This document shows positions 1 through 8,881 of a stretch of 57,619 nucleotides of DNA, in pieces. The stretch is taken from the NCBI GenBank assembly GCA_002428485.1, contig DIWM01000028.1:1-57619 (forward strand), written 5' to 3'. Each line of letters begins with the position of its first letter. Positions within the stretch are counted from its first letter, which is position 1. The stretch comes from Deltaproteobacteria bacterium UBA6106. Its GTDB lineage: Bacteria; Desulfobacterota; Syntrophorhabdia; Syntrophorhabdales; Syntrophorhabdaceae. A program made the translations under genes and the position numbers. Under the pieces are notes generated by a model. It saw only the letters and a program-made list of their open reading frames with translations, searched no databases and was not told the DNA's origin.

Positions 1-1295
1 AGAGGGAAATCAATAACCCAGAGGAATCTATCCACGCCTTTGTCGATGAGATCGAACCTTTCTCCGAGGTATAACCTGAACCTCCCCATCACATCGTTCG
101 CCTTGTTTTTCTTGTCAGCCACGATAAACAGGACATCCCCGTTTGAAAGATCAAAGGTCTCAGACAATGATGCCTTTTCTTCATCCTTTAAGAACTTCAC
201 GATGGGGGACTGGAGCGTATCGTTCTCCTTCCTGATCCAGATAAGGCCGCCTGCGCCCATATCCTTTGCCGTATCAACGGCGGTGTCGAGGTCTTTCCGC
301 GATAAAGTCTTGCCTTTCAAAACGATGCCTTTGATTATGCCTCCATCATCAACGGTCTTCCGGAATACGCCAAACTCCGTCCCCTGAAAGATACCTGTAA
401 TGTCCGTCAACGGGAGACCGAAACGCAGATCAGGTTTGTCGGTGCCGTACAGCTCCATTGCGTCTGCATACTTCATCCTCGGGATCGGAGAATCCGCAGG
501 CATCCTCCCTTTTAATTCCTTATAAAGCGACATAATAAGGCCTTCGCCCGTTGCAAGAACATCATCGACATCGACAAAGCTCATCTCGATGTCGATCTGT
601 GTAAACTCGGGTTGTCTGTCGGCCCGCAGGTCCTCGTCCCTGAAACACCGCACGATCTGGAAGTACCGGTCGAAACCGCCTATCATCAATATCTGTTTGA
701 AGAGCTGCGGCGACTGCGGCAGGGCATAGAACATCCCGGTATTTAACCTGCTTGGGACGATGAAATCCCGCGCACCTTCAGGCGTGCTCTTCGTGAGGAA
801 CGGTGTCTCAAATTCATAAAAACCGTTATTCGTAAGGTAATCACGGGCAACCTTGTATGCCTTGTGCCGCGCAAGGAATATCTTCTGTATCTCAGGTCTT
901 CTCAGGTCCAAGTAACGGTATTTCAATCGCAGGGATTCGTTGGGTTCCTCTTCATCAAGCTGGAAAGGCAACGGCTTGGATGTATTCAGTATCTCGAAGG
1001 AATGGACCAGTACCTCAACCTCGCCGGTGGGTATATTCGGGTTTTCGGTCTCAGGTGGCCTTTTTTCAACCTTACCGGTAACCTTCAAAACATATTCCTG
1101 TTTGACGTCCCCTGCCCTCTCATGCGCCTCCTGCGATATCTCAGGTGAAAATACGACCTGTACGATCCCGGTTATATCCCGGAGATCGACGAATATAAGA
1201 CCGCCGTGATCCCTCCTCCTGAAAACCCATCCGGCAAGATTGATCATTTTGCCGATATCTTCCCTGGAAACCAATCCGCAATGTTTATCTCTCAC
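1..1295 (-). CDS. aspS: Aspartyl-tRNA synthetase (3' part outside window)
   Basis: Charges tRNA-Asp (or tRNA-Asp/Asn) with aspartate in the cytoplasm. About 431 codons are visible and the gene is open at the left edge; bacterial AspRS is usually near 590 residues. The N-terminus reads RDKHCGLVSREDIGKMINLA and leads into an anticodon-binding OB fold (GWVFRRRDHGG, then LIFVDLRDITG). Class II motif 2 is clear near residue 217 (RCFRDEDLRADRQPEFTQID). The last visible residues (GVDRFLWVIDFP) belong to the catalytic core after the bacterial insertion domain. The start is taken as GTG because GAAAGGGG lies six bases upstream and no ATG fits. It is downstream of, and on the same strand as, the signalling block, but has its own promoter. 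Confidence 0.95.
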   Translation of the reverse strand, partial: MRDKHCGLVSREDIGKMINLAGWVFRRRDHGGLIFVDLRDITGIVQVVFSPEISQEAHERAGDVKQEYVLKVTGKVEKRPPETENPNIPTGEVEVLVHSFEILNTSKPLPFQLDEEEPNESLRLKYRYLDLRRPEIQKIFLARHKAYKVARDYLTNNGFYEFETPFLTKSTPEGARDFIVPSRLNTGMFYALPQSPQLFKQILMIGGFDRYFQIVRCFRDEDLRADRQPEFTQIDIEMSFVDVDDVLATGEGLIMSLYKELKGRMPADSPIPRMKYADAMELYGTDKPDLRFGLPLTDITGIFQGTEFGVFRKTVDDGGIIKGIVLKGKTLSRKDLDTAVDTAKDMGAGGLIWIRKENDTLQSPIVKFLKDEEKASLSETFDLSNGDVLFIVADKKNKANDVMGRFRLYLGERFDLIDKGVDRFLWVIDFP

Positions 1296-1320
1296 TGTCT
1301 ACCCCTTTCAAAAGTCTATT

Positions 1321-1350
1321 ATTATATATGTTTAAAACGGCTTAAGTCAA
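1321..1350 (-). promoter_or_regulatory. Sigma-70-type promoter of aspS
   Basis: On the minus strand TTGACT (1350-1345) and TATAAT (1326-1321) are separated by 18 bp. The predicted start near 1314 leaves a short leader containing the GAAAGGGG ribosome-binding site of aspS. This suggests aspS is transcribed independently of the upstream sensor genes. I saw no hairpin with a following T-run between the cyclase stop and this promoter. Confidence 0.7.
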
Positions 1351-1449
1351 GGCTTATACGTTGATGGGAAGAGATGCGGATGAGAGCGGCACTGTCGTCG
1401 GGCCCGCTACTTCTTACACTCCCCGACAGAACCGGTCCGGCGTGGTGAA

Positions 1450-4029
1450 TCAGACCTTGACCTGGTTTAGAAGCTCGTAGACCTTGATCTTTTCTAATGC
1501 TGCATCGATCTCATATTCGCCGATCTCACGTACATCGAGCCTCGACTGGGCGGCCTTGCGCGTCCTTTCACTGATAAGGATACCGTTCATTAAAGGTTTC
1601 ACAATATTCTGGAGCCTGAAGACCGTATTCACCGCATCGCCTATCACTGTATAGTCCATCTTTTTTTCAAAACCTATATTGCCGATAACCGCCTCACCGG
1701 TATGTATTGCTATACCCATAAACAACGGCGCACCTACCTCTTTCTCGAAGTAATCGCTGACCGGCTCGATCGCTTCCTTCATGTCAAGCGCTGCCGCTAT
1801 CGCGTTGTCCGCATCAGATACGCTTGAGACCGGCGCTCCGAATATTGCAAGGAAACCGTCGCCCAGATACTTGTCCACGATCCCCTGGTGCTTGAATACG
1901 ATATCTCCCATGATCGCAAAAAAATAGTTGATCATCGGGACGGTTCTATGGGGACCGATTGTCTTGGCAAGCTTCGAGAAACCCCTGATATCGATATTGA
2001 GGAAGGTCAATGTCCGGAACTCGTCAAGCAAGGGTTTGCCCGTTGCCTCACCGTGGATGATCTTGTCTACGATCTCTTTTGGGACAAACTTCTGAAAGAT
2101 CTGACGGATACCCCTTTCATGCTCTGTCATCGAGACGGTTGCCTGGTAAAGCCTTGCATTCTCGATGGCGATAATGAGAGACGAAATAATGGATTGGAGG
2201 AGCTTCTCATCGCTGTCGCTGAAGTTACCGTCACGTTTATTGAGCAGTTCAATAACACCGATCACTTTACCCTGAGAGATCATGGGAACACAAAGCGCCG
2301 ATTTTGTCTTGAATCCTGTGACATTATCTATTACAGCGAAGAAGTGCGGCGATTGCCGCACATCATTGACGATAACCGATTTCCCCTGGGCAGCCACATA
2401 CCCTGCAATACCCTGGCCGAGTTTTACCCTCGACTGACCGAGTGTTGCTATATCTATATCAAAACTCACCTTGAACTCCAGCTCATCGCCATTCAAGAGA
2501 AGCAGGGAGCCTGCCTCAACGTCCATGGTAACCCGTATCATGTCCATCGCGTACTTTAAAACCTGATCAATATCAAAAGTCGATGATGTAAGGGCTCCGC
2601 CGATCTGTTTCAAGGTATCAAGCTCCTGGTTTCTCCTGACCACAGAGGCAGAGAGCTTCACGCGCTCAATTGCAAGAGCGACACCATCCCTTACAACTTC
2701 TATGAACTCCACCTCTTTATTGAGGATATCGGGATTCGGTGCACAGAGAGCGAGGATCCCATTGACTTCACCTGCAATTTTTAAAGTGCAAAGGAGACAG
2801 GCTCCGGAATAAGGGTTTGCAAAGAGTTTTTGCTCCGTATCACCTGTCAGCTTCTTTGTGTCGTTTATAAGAAGGCTGGATTCCTGCTTGATGACCTTAT
2901 CAAGGACAGAGCCCCTGTACGGATAGTAAGACCCTTTCGAAAGATTTGTCGCTCCCCTGCACATCAGTTCAAAGATCATAAGCTCGTCAGGCCTGTTCTC
3001 GTCCTTTGTCAAAACAATTGCCAGATCGTAGGGGATCAGCGACTGGATCTCATTTAAAATGGAATACATCAGTTCGCTCTCCCTGAGGCTTGAGTTGATT
3101 ACCTTCAATATCTTTATCGTTGCCTTCATGAGCTCCGTATCGGTCTCATTCTCTTTAAACAATCTGATATTTTCAAAGGTAAACGCTGCGTTGCTTAAAA
3201 GGGGCGTTAAGACCTCAACGTCATCCTGCGTAAATATTGTATTGTCATTTCTCCGTGATACGGTAATAACACCGATGATATCGCCTATGGTCTTTAATGG
3301 CATACATATGAAAGACTTTGTGGCATATGTTGAACGGTTGGTTCTTCCGAACCTGCTGTCATTCTCAATATCTTCTACCAGCAGCGGGGATTTATTGATA
3401 ACAGCATATTTTGCTATGCTGGTATCGAAATCAACCTCACGTCCAACCTTCACCTCATCACCAAGACCGATCTGTGCCTGTACAATAAATGTTTTACGGT
3501 GAGGACGTTGGAGGATCAAAACCGATCCGATGTCTGCCTTTACTAATTTGAGGGCGCGTTCCAGCGTGATGTAAAGAAGCTCATCGGTATCGAATGTTAC
3601 ATAACACAGGTCTGAAAGTTCTTTGAGTGTGGATATCTCCGATCCCTTTTTCTCAAGCCTGTTTAAAGTGTTTTTTAATTGGTTTTCAAGGGCATTAAAG
3701 GAATCAACAATGTTGCCCAGCTCGTCTGTTCCCCGTTGGAACTGAACATCTGACAGATCGGAAGTAACCCTTTCAGAAAACTCATTTGATATCCTTGAAA
3801 CCTTCCGGAATACAGTTCTTAAAAAGATGAAACCGAGAAATGAAAATACAAGGAAGCCAATGAGAAAAAGAGGCAATGATCTGTCCTGCAGGATATTATA
3901 TTTAAAAGCAAAGAAGAGAAAACCGAAGGCGGGAAAGACAAAGAGCAGGCCGATGCTCAGGATGAGCCTGTAATACAGGTCCTGTTTTTTCAGAAAGATT
4001 TCATTTAATCGGTTAGAGTGAGGGTTCAT
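1450..4029 (-). CDS. Membrane sensor: HAMP, three GAF domains, class III adenylate/guanylate cyclase
   Basis: An 859-residue inner-membrane protein. Two transmembrane helices (about 22-42 and 52-71) leave almost no periplasmic domain. They are followed by a HAMP-like linker, three GAF domains (about 140-290, 305-455 and 470-620) and a C-terminal class III nucleotide cyclase (about 665-855). The metal-binding aspartates are present in NIDIRGF and YLGDGF. The transition-state Asn and Arg are in IGDAVNTVFRL, and a lysine in FEKKMDYT sits where adenine-specific enzymes carry Lys. The product is therefore most likely cAMP, made in response to small ligands bound by the GAFs. The ATG overlaps the TGA of the upstream GGDEF gene (ATGA), so translation is probably coupled. 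Substrate specificity is inferred. Confidence 0.88.
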   Translation of the reverse strand: MNPHSNRLNEIFLKKQDLYYRLILSIGLLFVFPAFGFLFFAFKYNILQDRSLPLFLIGFLVFSFLGFIFLRTVFRKVSRISNEFSERVTSDLSDVQFQRGTDELGNIVDSFNALENQLKNTLNRLEKKGSEISTLKELSDLCYVTFDTDELLYITLERALKLVKADIGSVLILQRPHRKTFIVQAQIGLGDEVKVGREVDFDTSIAKYAVINKSPLLVEDIENDSRFGRTNRSTYATKSFICMPLKTIGDIIGVITVSRRNDNTIFTQDDVEVLTPLLSNAAFTFENIRLFKENETDTELMKATIKILKVINSSLRESELMYSILNEIQSLIPYDLAIVLTKDENRPDELMIFELMCRGATNLSKGSYYPYRGSVLDKVIKQESSLLINDTKKLTGDTEQKLFANPYSGACLLCTLKIAGEVNGILALCAPNPDILNKEVEFIEVVRDGVALAIERVKLSASVVRRNQELDTLKQIGGALTSSTFDIDQVLKYAMDMIRVTMDVEAGSLLLLNGDELEFKVSFDIDIATLGQSRVKLGQGIAGYVAAQGKSVIVNDVRQSPHFFAVIDNVTGFKTKSALCVPMISQGKVIGVIELLNKRDGNFSDSDEKLLQSIISSLIIAIENARLYQATVSMTEHERGIRQIFQKFVPKEIVDKIIHGEATGKPLLDEFRTLTFLNIDIRGFSKLAKTIGPHRTVPMINYFFAIMGDIVFKHQGIVDKYLGDGFLAIFGAPVSSVSDADNAIAAALDMKEAIEPVSDYFEKEVGAPLFMGIAIHTGEAVIGNIGFEKKMDYTVIGDAVNTVFRLQNIVKPLMNGILISERTRKAAQSRLDVREIGEYEIDAALEKIKVYELLNQVKV

Positions 4030-6284
4030 TTTAATACTTCCTTTTTTGTATTCTCCTGTCCGGGGAATAATACTGCCTTGTTGCGCCCCCCCTCTTTTGC
4101 GCTGTAAAGGACAATATCGGCATACTTCAAGAGCGTCGTAATGTCATTCGCGTGATCAGGATATATAGATATGCCGATGCTTACCGAGACATTCAGCGTT
4201 TTGCCGTTGGATTGGATCGGTTCCCGTACTGCCAGACATATCTTTTCTGCAACGGTCATGGCATCTTCTGCTTTGGCTATTTCAGGGAGAAGGATCATGA
4301 ACTCATCCCCTCCCATACGGGCAACGGTATCGCTCTTCCTGAGTATGCTGCTTATCCGGCCGGCAACGGTCATAAGCAGCATATCTCCAAAATCGTGTCC
4401 CAGTGAGTCATTTACCTCTTTGAACCTATCTATATCAAGCATCATGACAGCCAGCCTTTCTTCCTTGCGCCGGGACAGGTTCATCGCGACATCAAGACGA
4501 TCATTGAACAATAATCTGTTCGGCAACCCCGTAAGGGCATCATGGTATGCCATATTACGCATCTGCTCTTCCATGCCTATCCGTTCCGTTATATCCAGCA
4601 AGCTGCCGATAAGGACGGTTTTACCCTGGTGGGACATTTTTGACCCATACACTTCAAGATGAATGACATCACCATTTTTTTTCAGTGCTCTTTGTATGGT
4701 ATGGGTCCTCTCTACTTCACCGGAGATGCGCTTTTGCATAGCTTGTTCGGCAATCGATAAATCTTCAGGGAACGCCAGGTCCGAGGGACCGAGCTTACCC
4801 GTTATTGCTTCTATTGTATAGCCATGAATATCGGCGAATCTTTTATTCACATACTGAAAAATTCCATCCTGTATTATATAGATACCAACAGGTGATTCTT
4901 CAGAGATGTTCTTGAACTTGTTCTCCGATTCCAGGAGAGATTTTTCCATTTTCTTGCGTTGAATGATGTTCCTGAAGGTCACTACCGCGCCCATGGCCTT
5001 GCCGTCCTTTGTGATCGGCATGCTGGAATAATCCACAGGGAAACTACAGCCGTCCTTGCGCCAGAGCACCTCGTCTACGACACGGCTATCGGCGGCCACG
5101 GTGTAAGAGGAACAAATATGGCACTCTTCCGCCGGGTAGTTGGAGCCGTCCTCGTGTGCATGGTGGATGAGGTCGTGCATACTTTGGCCTAACATCTCTT
5201 CTTCGGCAAATCCAAGCATGTGAAGGGCGGCAGGGTTGACGAAGGTCACCAGCCCCGCGGCATCGACCCCTAATATGCCTTCCCCGGCCGCGTTAAGCAA
5301 CAGGCGTTTGTCCTCTTCGCTTTGCCGAATTGTCTCTTTGGTTCGGCCAGTGAAATAGATAATGCCTGAAAAGATCACAATTAAAAAGCATACGGAAATC
5401 GTCGCCAAAATACCGATCAATTTATAAATCCTGATATGATCTGTCGGGGTCAGAAGTACGATTGACCACCCGTCGCTGTCGATCACCTCCTTGGAGACAA
5501 AATAACCCTTTCCTTCTAAAGTAACTTCCAAATTATCGACAAAGTCCTTTTTTAAAAAAACAGTTTCAAAGGGTTTATTGCCGAATTGCCGGGAAGCTAT
5601 CAATTGTTCCTGTACTGCTTTATCCAGCGGATATAGACTTTTCATGACCATTGCAGGTGAACTGGACAGGAAAATAATACCGTTCGGGTTGACGAGAAAG
5701 CAAAATGGATATCTTTTGAAAAAGCCCTCCATCTCGTCAAGATCCTTTTTCATTGTGACCACGCCAAGCACTTTACCCGGACGGTCGCCCTTAACCGGGT
5801 AGCTTGCATAGAAACCCCTCTTTCCGGAAGTAACGCCCAGCGCAAAATAACGACCGGCCAGACCCTTGGCCGCTTCCTGAAAATAAGGACGAAAAAGATA
5901 AGACTTCCCTACAAAGCTGTCCGGATCCTCACGGTTGGAGGATGCCACGGTCGTGCCCAGGGTATCCATCAGGTAGGAGACGGAAGCGTTCAAGGCGGAG
6001 TTGTACCTGTCTAACACACCATTGGCATTTTCGATATCCCGGTCCCTTTTAGACATGAGTGCCGAAGCTATCCAGGGAGACCCGGCCAAGGATTGAACGG
6101 CCCCTTCGATGTTTGTCAATGTAGAGGACACATAGGTGAACACGGATAATAATGAGGCCCGGCTTTCTCTGATGATCTCCTGCCGGGCCTTATTACCAAG
6201 ATGGTCCGTGGCAAACCAGCCGGCAACAACGACGGTCAGCAGGAGGATCACCGGTAATGAATAAAATATATGTCTTTTATTCAT
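4026..6284 (-). CDS. Membrane diguanylate cyclase: dCache, two PAS, GGDEF
   Basis: Synthesises c-di-GMP from two GTP. The 752-residue protein has a transmembrane helix near the N-terminus, a periplasmic dCache sensor (about 30-280) and a second helix near 285-310. Two PAS domains follow (about 325-445 and 455-575), then a GGDEF domain (about 580-745). The active-site motif is intact in ARMGGDEF. An inhibitory I-site RKSD lies exactly five residues upstream, so product feedback is expected. No EAL domain is present. The start is set at the second in-frame codon (ATG at 6284) because GAGGAG lies eight bases upstream; an in-frame TTG two codons earlier is less likely. It is followed by the cyclase gene with a 4-bp overlap. 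Confidence 0.92.
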   Translation of the reverse strand: MNKRHIFYSLPVILLLTVVVAGWFATDHLGNKARQEIIRESRASLLSVFTYVSSTLTNIEGAVQSLAGSPWIASALMSKRDRDIENANGVLDRYNSALNASVSYLMDTLGTTVASSNREDPDSFVGKSYLFRPYFQEAAKGLAGRYFALGVTSGKRGFYASYPVKGDRPGKVLGVVTMKKDLDEMEGFFKRYPFCFLVNPNGIIFLSSSPAMVMKSLYPLDKAVQEQLIASRQFGNKPFETVFLKKDFVDNLEVTLEGKGYFVSKEVIDSDGWSIVLLTPTDHIRIYKLIGILATISVCFLIVIFSGIIYFTGRTKETIRQSEEDKRLLLNAAGEGILGVDAAGLVTFVNPAALHMLGFAEEEMLGQSMHDLIHHAHEDGSNYPAEECHICSSYTVAADSRVVDEVLWRKDGCSFPVDYSSMPITKDGKAMGAVVTFRNIIQRKKMEKSLLESENKFKNISEESPVGIYIIQDGIFQYVNKRFADIHGYTIEAITGKLGPSDLAFPEDLSIAEQAMQKRISGEVERTHTIQRALKKNGDVIHLEVYGSKMSHQGKTVLIGSLLDITERIGMEEQMRNMAYHDALTGLPNRLLFNDRLDVAMNLSRRKEERLAVMMLDIDRFKEVNDSLGHDFGDMLLMTVAGRISSILRKSDTVARMGGDEFMILLPEIAKAEDAMTVAEKICLAVREPIQSNGKTLNVSVSIGISIYPDHANDITTLLKYADIVLYSAKEGGRNKAVLFPGQENTKKEVLK

Positions 6285-6342
6285 GAACAAGACTCCTCGG
6301 ACAGGTAAATCTGTATCCTGGAATCTTTTTGTCGCACATCGT

Positions 6343-8253
6343 TCATCGCACGTATACCTTCCCCCGGTCCTCTTCGAAATTGAATCTTTTTTTCTCGAAT
6401 AAGATTATGCACGCATCCACTGCTGCGCTGTCATAGAGCATGCCCCTGTTTTTCCTGATCTCATCAAGGGCGGCGTCTATGCCCCGCGCAGGACGGTAAG
6501 GCCTGTTGGAGGCAATAGCCTCAACAACGTCGGCTACAGCGATGATCCTCGCCTCCAGTACGATCTCTTCCCCCTTCAACCCCTGCGGGTATCCTGAGCC
6601 GTCGAGCCTTTCATGGTGCTGGAGCGCGACCTTGGCTATGGGAGATGGCAACTCCACGTCTTTCAATATATCGTATCCTGTCTGAGGGTGAACCTTGATA
6701 AGACTATATTCGATATCTGTGAGTTTAGTGGGCTTGCTTAATATCTCGGCGGGTACCGACAACTTTCCTATATCATGGATGATGCCTGCCATCCTGATGT
6801 TTCCGATAGTATCATTCGGAAGATTCATCTCCTGCGCAATGCTGCGGGCAAGGCTTGATACCCTCTTCTGATGGCCCGCAGTATATGGATCCCTGGTTTC
6901 CAACATCAACGATATTACCTGAATGGTACCGACCAGGCTCTTCCTCAGCCTCTCTTCTACCTGTTTGCGCTCGGTGATCTCCTCAACGGTCCCCTCGAAG
7001 CGGAGCACCTTACCTGTCGCATCCTTCACGTTATGGGAACTGGTCGATGTCCATATGATGCTCCTGTCTTTCCGGTATACCTGCGCCTCAAAGCTATTGA
7101 CCGTTCCCTGCTCTTCAAGGATCGCTCGATACCTTCTTCTGTCTTCAGGGTTTACGTAGAGTTGTTCACCGATATTGGTAATGCTCGTCATCATCTCTTC
7201 CGGAGATGAGAATCCGTGGATACGTGCCATCGCAGGGTTTACACTGATAAATCTTCCTTCAGGTGTGGTCTGGAAGATACCCTCAGCAATATTTTCAAAG
7301 ATGGAACGGTATCTCTCTTCGCTTTCCTGTAACTTCTCCTCAGAGGCGAGGAGCGCAAAGGCCTGCTCCAATACGACACGCTTTCGCATAAACACCATTG
7401 CGAAACCCATGAGCAGATAGAGGATGAAAGCAGTAACAGCCGTATGAATAAAATGGGAGGAAACCGAGGCGAGTATTGCGCTCTTCTCTTTTTCGACCAC
7501 AACAGTCCACATAAGCGCCTTCACTGGTGCGTTAGCGGTGATCATATTGCTTGAAAATGAAAAGGGATACTTCATTACCTCCTTTCCATAGGGCAATCTA
7601 TTGCTGTAGATAATATTCCCCATCTGGTCTATGAGGGTAACTTTTGTCATTTTATCAGGTATAAGCGCCTGCATGTCGTAAGCAAAAACATTTGTACGGA
7701 GAGATGCAGACAGTATGCCTGCCACTCTTCCTTTCTCGTCAAAAACAGGCACCGCAAAGGCAACTGCAGTACCCTTCAATTGGAAAACACCTGACACATA
7801 CGGTTGCCACCTGCTGCTCACACCCTTATACCAGTCACGATACGAGTAATCTTTATTCATTTCCTCGGGAAAATAGGGATAATTGACCCAGAGTACACCG
7901 TTACGGTCTGTTATAAATGTTAAGTCGATTTCAGAGTTGTTTTTTTTCATGTCAGCAAGATGTGTTGTTGCGGCCTCGAAATCCTTCTTTCTCACTGCAT
8001 TGATCAATAAAGGTCGCGTTGCGTAGGACTGGAGAATCCCGATAATTGATTTGTGGTGTTCCAGAACTACATGGGAAAGCTGTTGGGCAGTTGAATTGTT
8101 AGCTTTTATCATTTCCCTGGTAGCATCCATGAAATGTTTATATTCAATATTAAAGGCCATGGCGAATATGGTGACAAAAAGCAGTAACTGGATTAAGAAA
8201 AACAGCCTTGGTTTCTTAATCCAGTTCATCAGGTGTTTGGAGAGATCAATCAT
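6343..8253 (-). CDS. Membrane c-di-GMP phosphodiesterase: dCache, PAS, HD-GYP
   Basis: Predicted to hydrolyse c-di-GMP. In 636 residues it has a transmembrane helix (about 15-35), a periplasmic dCache domain, a second helix near 268-288, one PAS (about 315-430) and an HD-GYP domain (about 440-636). The dCache shows the characteristic stretch DYSYRDWYKGV. The HD-GYP metal site shows HDIGKL, and HHERLDGSGYPQGL carries the GYP signature. The PAS closely resembles those of the genes at 8882 and 24321 (IFQTTPEGRF). The GGDEF gene follows 59 bp downstream, so synthesis and breakdown of c-di-GMP probably share one transcript. GGGGG upstream of the ATG is the likely ribosome-binding site. Confidence 0.92.
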   Translation of the reverse strand: MIDLSKHLMNWIKKPRLFFLIQLLLFVTIFAMAFNIEYKHFMDATREMIKANNSTAQQLSHVVLEHHKSIIGILQSYATRPLLINAVRKKDFEAATTHLADMKKNNSEIDLTFITDRNGVLWVNYPYFPEEMNKDYSYRDWYKGVSSRWQPYVSGVFQLKGTAVAFAVPVFDEKGRVAGILSASLRTNVFAYDMQALIPDKMTKVTLIDQMGNIIYSNRLPYGKEVMKYPFSFSSNMITANAPVKALMWTVVVEKEKSAILASVSSHFIHTAVTAFILYLLMGFAMVFMRKRVVLEQAFALLASEEKLQESEERYRSIFENIAEGIFQTTPEGRFISVNPAMARIHGFSSPEEMMTSITNIGEQLYVNPEDRRRYRAILEEQGTVNSFEAQVYRKDRSIIWTSTSSHNVKDATGKVLRFEGTVEEITERKQVEERLRKSLVGTIQVISLMLETRDPYTAGHQKRVSSLARSIAQEMNLPNDTIGNIRMAGIIHDIGKLSVPAEILSKPTKLTDIEYSLIKVHPQTGYDILKDVELPSPIAKVALQHHERLDGSGYPQGLKGEEIVLEARIIAVADVVEAIASNRPYRPARGIDAALDEIRKNRGMLYDSAAVDACIILFEKKRFNFEEDRGKVYVR

Positions 8254-8355
8254 ATCGTTAAGCCCCCGCTCATAGCTGATAGCGAAACCATAATTCTCCG
8301 TTTCCCCGCTTCATGCTCTTTTAACTTGCAACGTCTTTTCTTCTCCGTAGGGGTT

Positions 8356-8412
8356 CCCCCTCCCTCGCTATTGACGGGGGTGTTTTGGCAAAACTCAATA
8401 GCAGGGAGGGGG
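8356..8412. repeat. C/G-rich palindromic element between two signalling genes
   Basis: Two arms, 8356-8374 and 8395-8412, are inverted copies (CCCCCTCCCT...GCTATTGA) differing by a single bulged base and separated by 20 bp. The stem is about 18 bp with a G-rich loop. It is not followed by a T-run on the minus strand, so it is not a standard terminator. Similar C/G-rich palindromes occur inside genes at 21035 and 54431. It probably belongs to a dispersed repeat class. An ORF spanning it (8250-8435, minus) is not considered a gene. Confidence 0.6.
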
Positions 8413-8434
8413 ATGGGGCTTGTGATCATCGTCA

Positions 8435-8806
8435 TTACTCCTCATTTTTAAGTAATCTTTTTAACAAAGGCTTCAGCTCCTTGTTCATTGTCTGTTTTAA
8501 CATGTAATGGCATGCGCCTGCTGATTCGGCATCTTCTCGCAACTTATGATCATCGTAGCCGGTCAATATGACCACCCTGGCTGATGGCAAAAAGCTTTTG
8601 ATTTGCGTTGTTGCCTCAATACCGTCCATCCCGGGCATGCTGATATCCATAAAGATTATATCCGGCTCAGTTGCCCGTGCGAGAGCGACACTCTCTTCGC
8701 CGTTTGATGCCTGCAGCACCTCACAATCAGGGAACAGCATATCTATCAATGCAATGAATAACGACCGTACCGGTTCATTATCGTCGACAATCATGATTTT
8801 TGCCAT
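8435..8806 (-). CDS. Single-domain response regulator (CheY-like receiver)
   Basis: A 123-residue stand-alone receiver domain. It has the acidic pocket (IVDDNE), the phospho-acceptor region PDIIFMDISMPGMDG, the conserved Thr in VVILTGYD and a lysine in MLKQTMNKE. It has no output domain, so it acts by protein contact, either as a CheY-type messenger or as a phosphate sink for the kinases in this block. The start is ATG with AAGGGG seven bases upstream. It sits between the receiver-HD-GYP gene and the membrane HD-GYP gene. The system shows no flagellar genes, so a role in phosphorelay seems as likely as motor control. Confidence 0.9.
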   Translation of the reverse strand: MAKIMIVDDNEPVRSLFIALIDMLFPDCEVLQASNGEESVALARATEPDIIFMDISMPGMDGIEATTQIKSFLPSARVVILTGYDDHKLREDAESAGACHYMLKQTMNKELKPLLKRLLKNEE

Positions 8807-8881
8807 TCATATCCCCTTTATGCGATAGTCCGCAATACCGATCTAAATGAAATCCTGGTGCCGTGCCTTATATATAACGAT

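Noticed and set aside
1351..1449. Possible terminator downstream of the GAF-cyclase gene
   Set aside because: A CTGTCG/CGACAG stem with mismatches is present but no T-run follows on the minus strand.
1888..2559. 223-codon plus-strand frame inside the GAF-cyclase gene
   Set aside because: It is antisense to a clear multi-domain gene, has no family pattern and no ribosome-binding site.
8250..8435. 61-codon minus-strand reading frame between two signalling genes
   Set aside because: It spans a palindromic C/G-rich repeat, has no recognisable protein pattern and no good ribosome-binding site.
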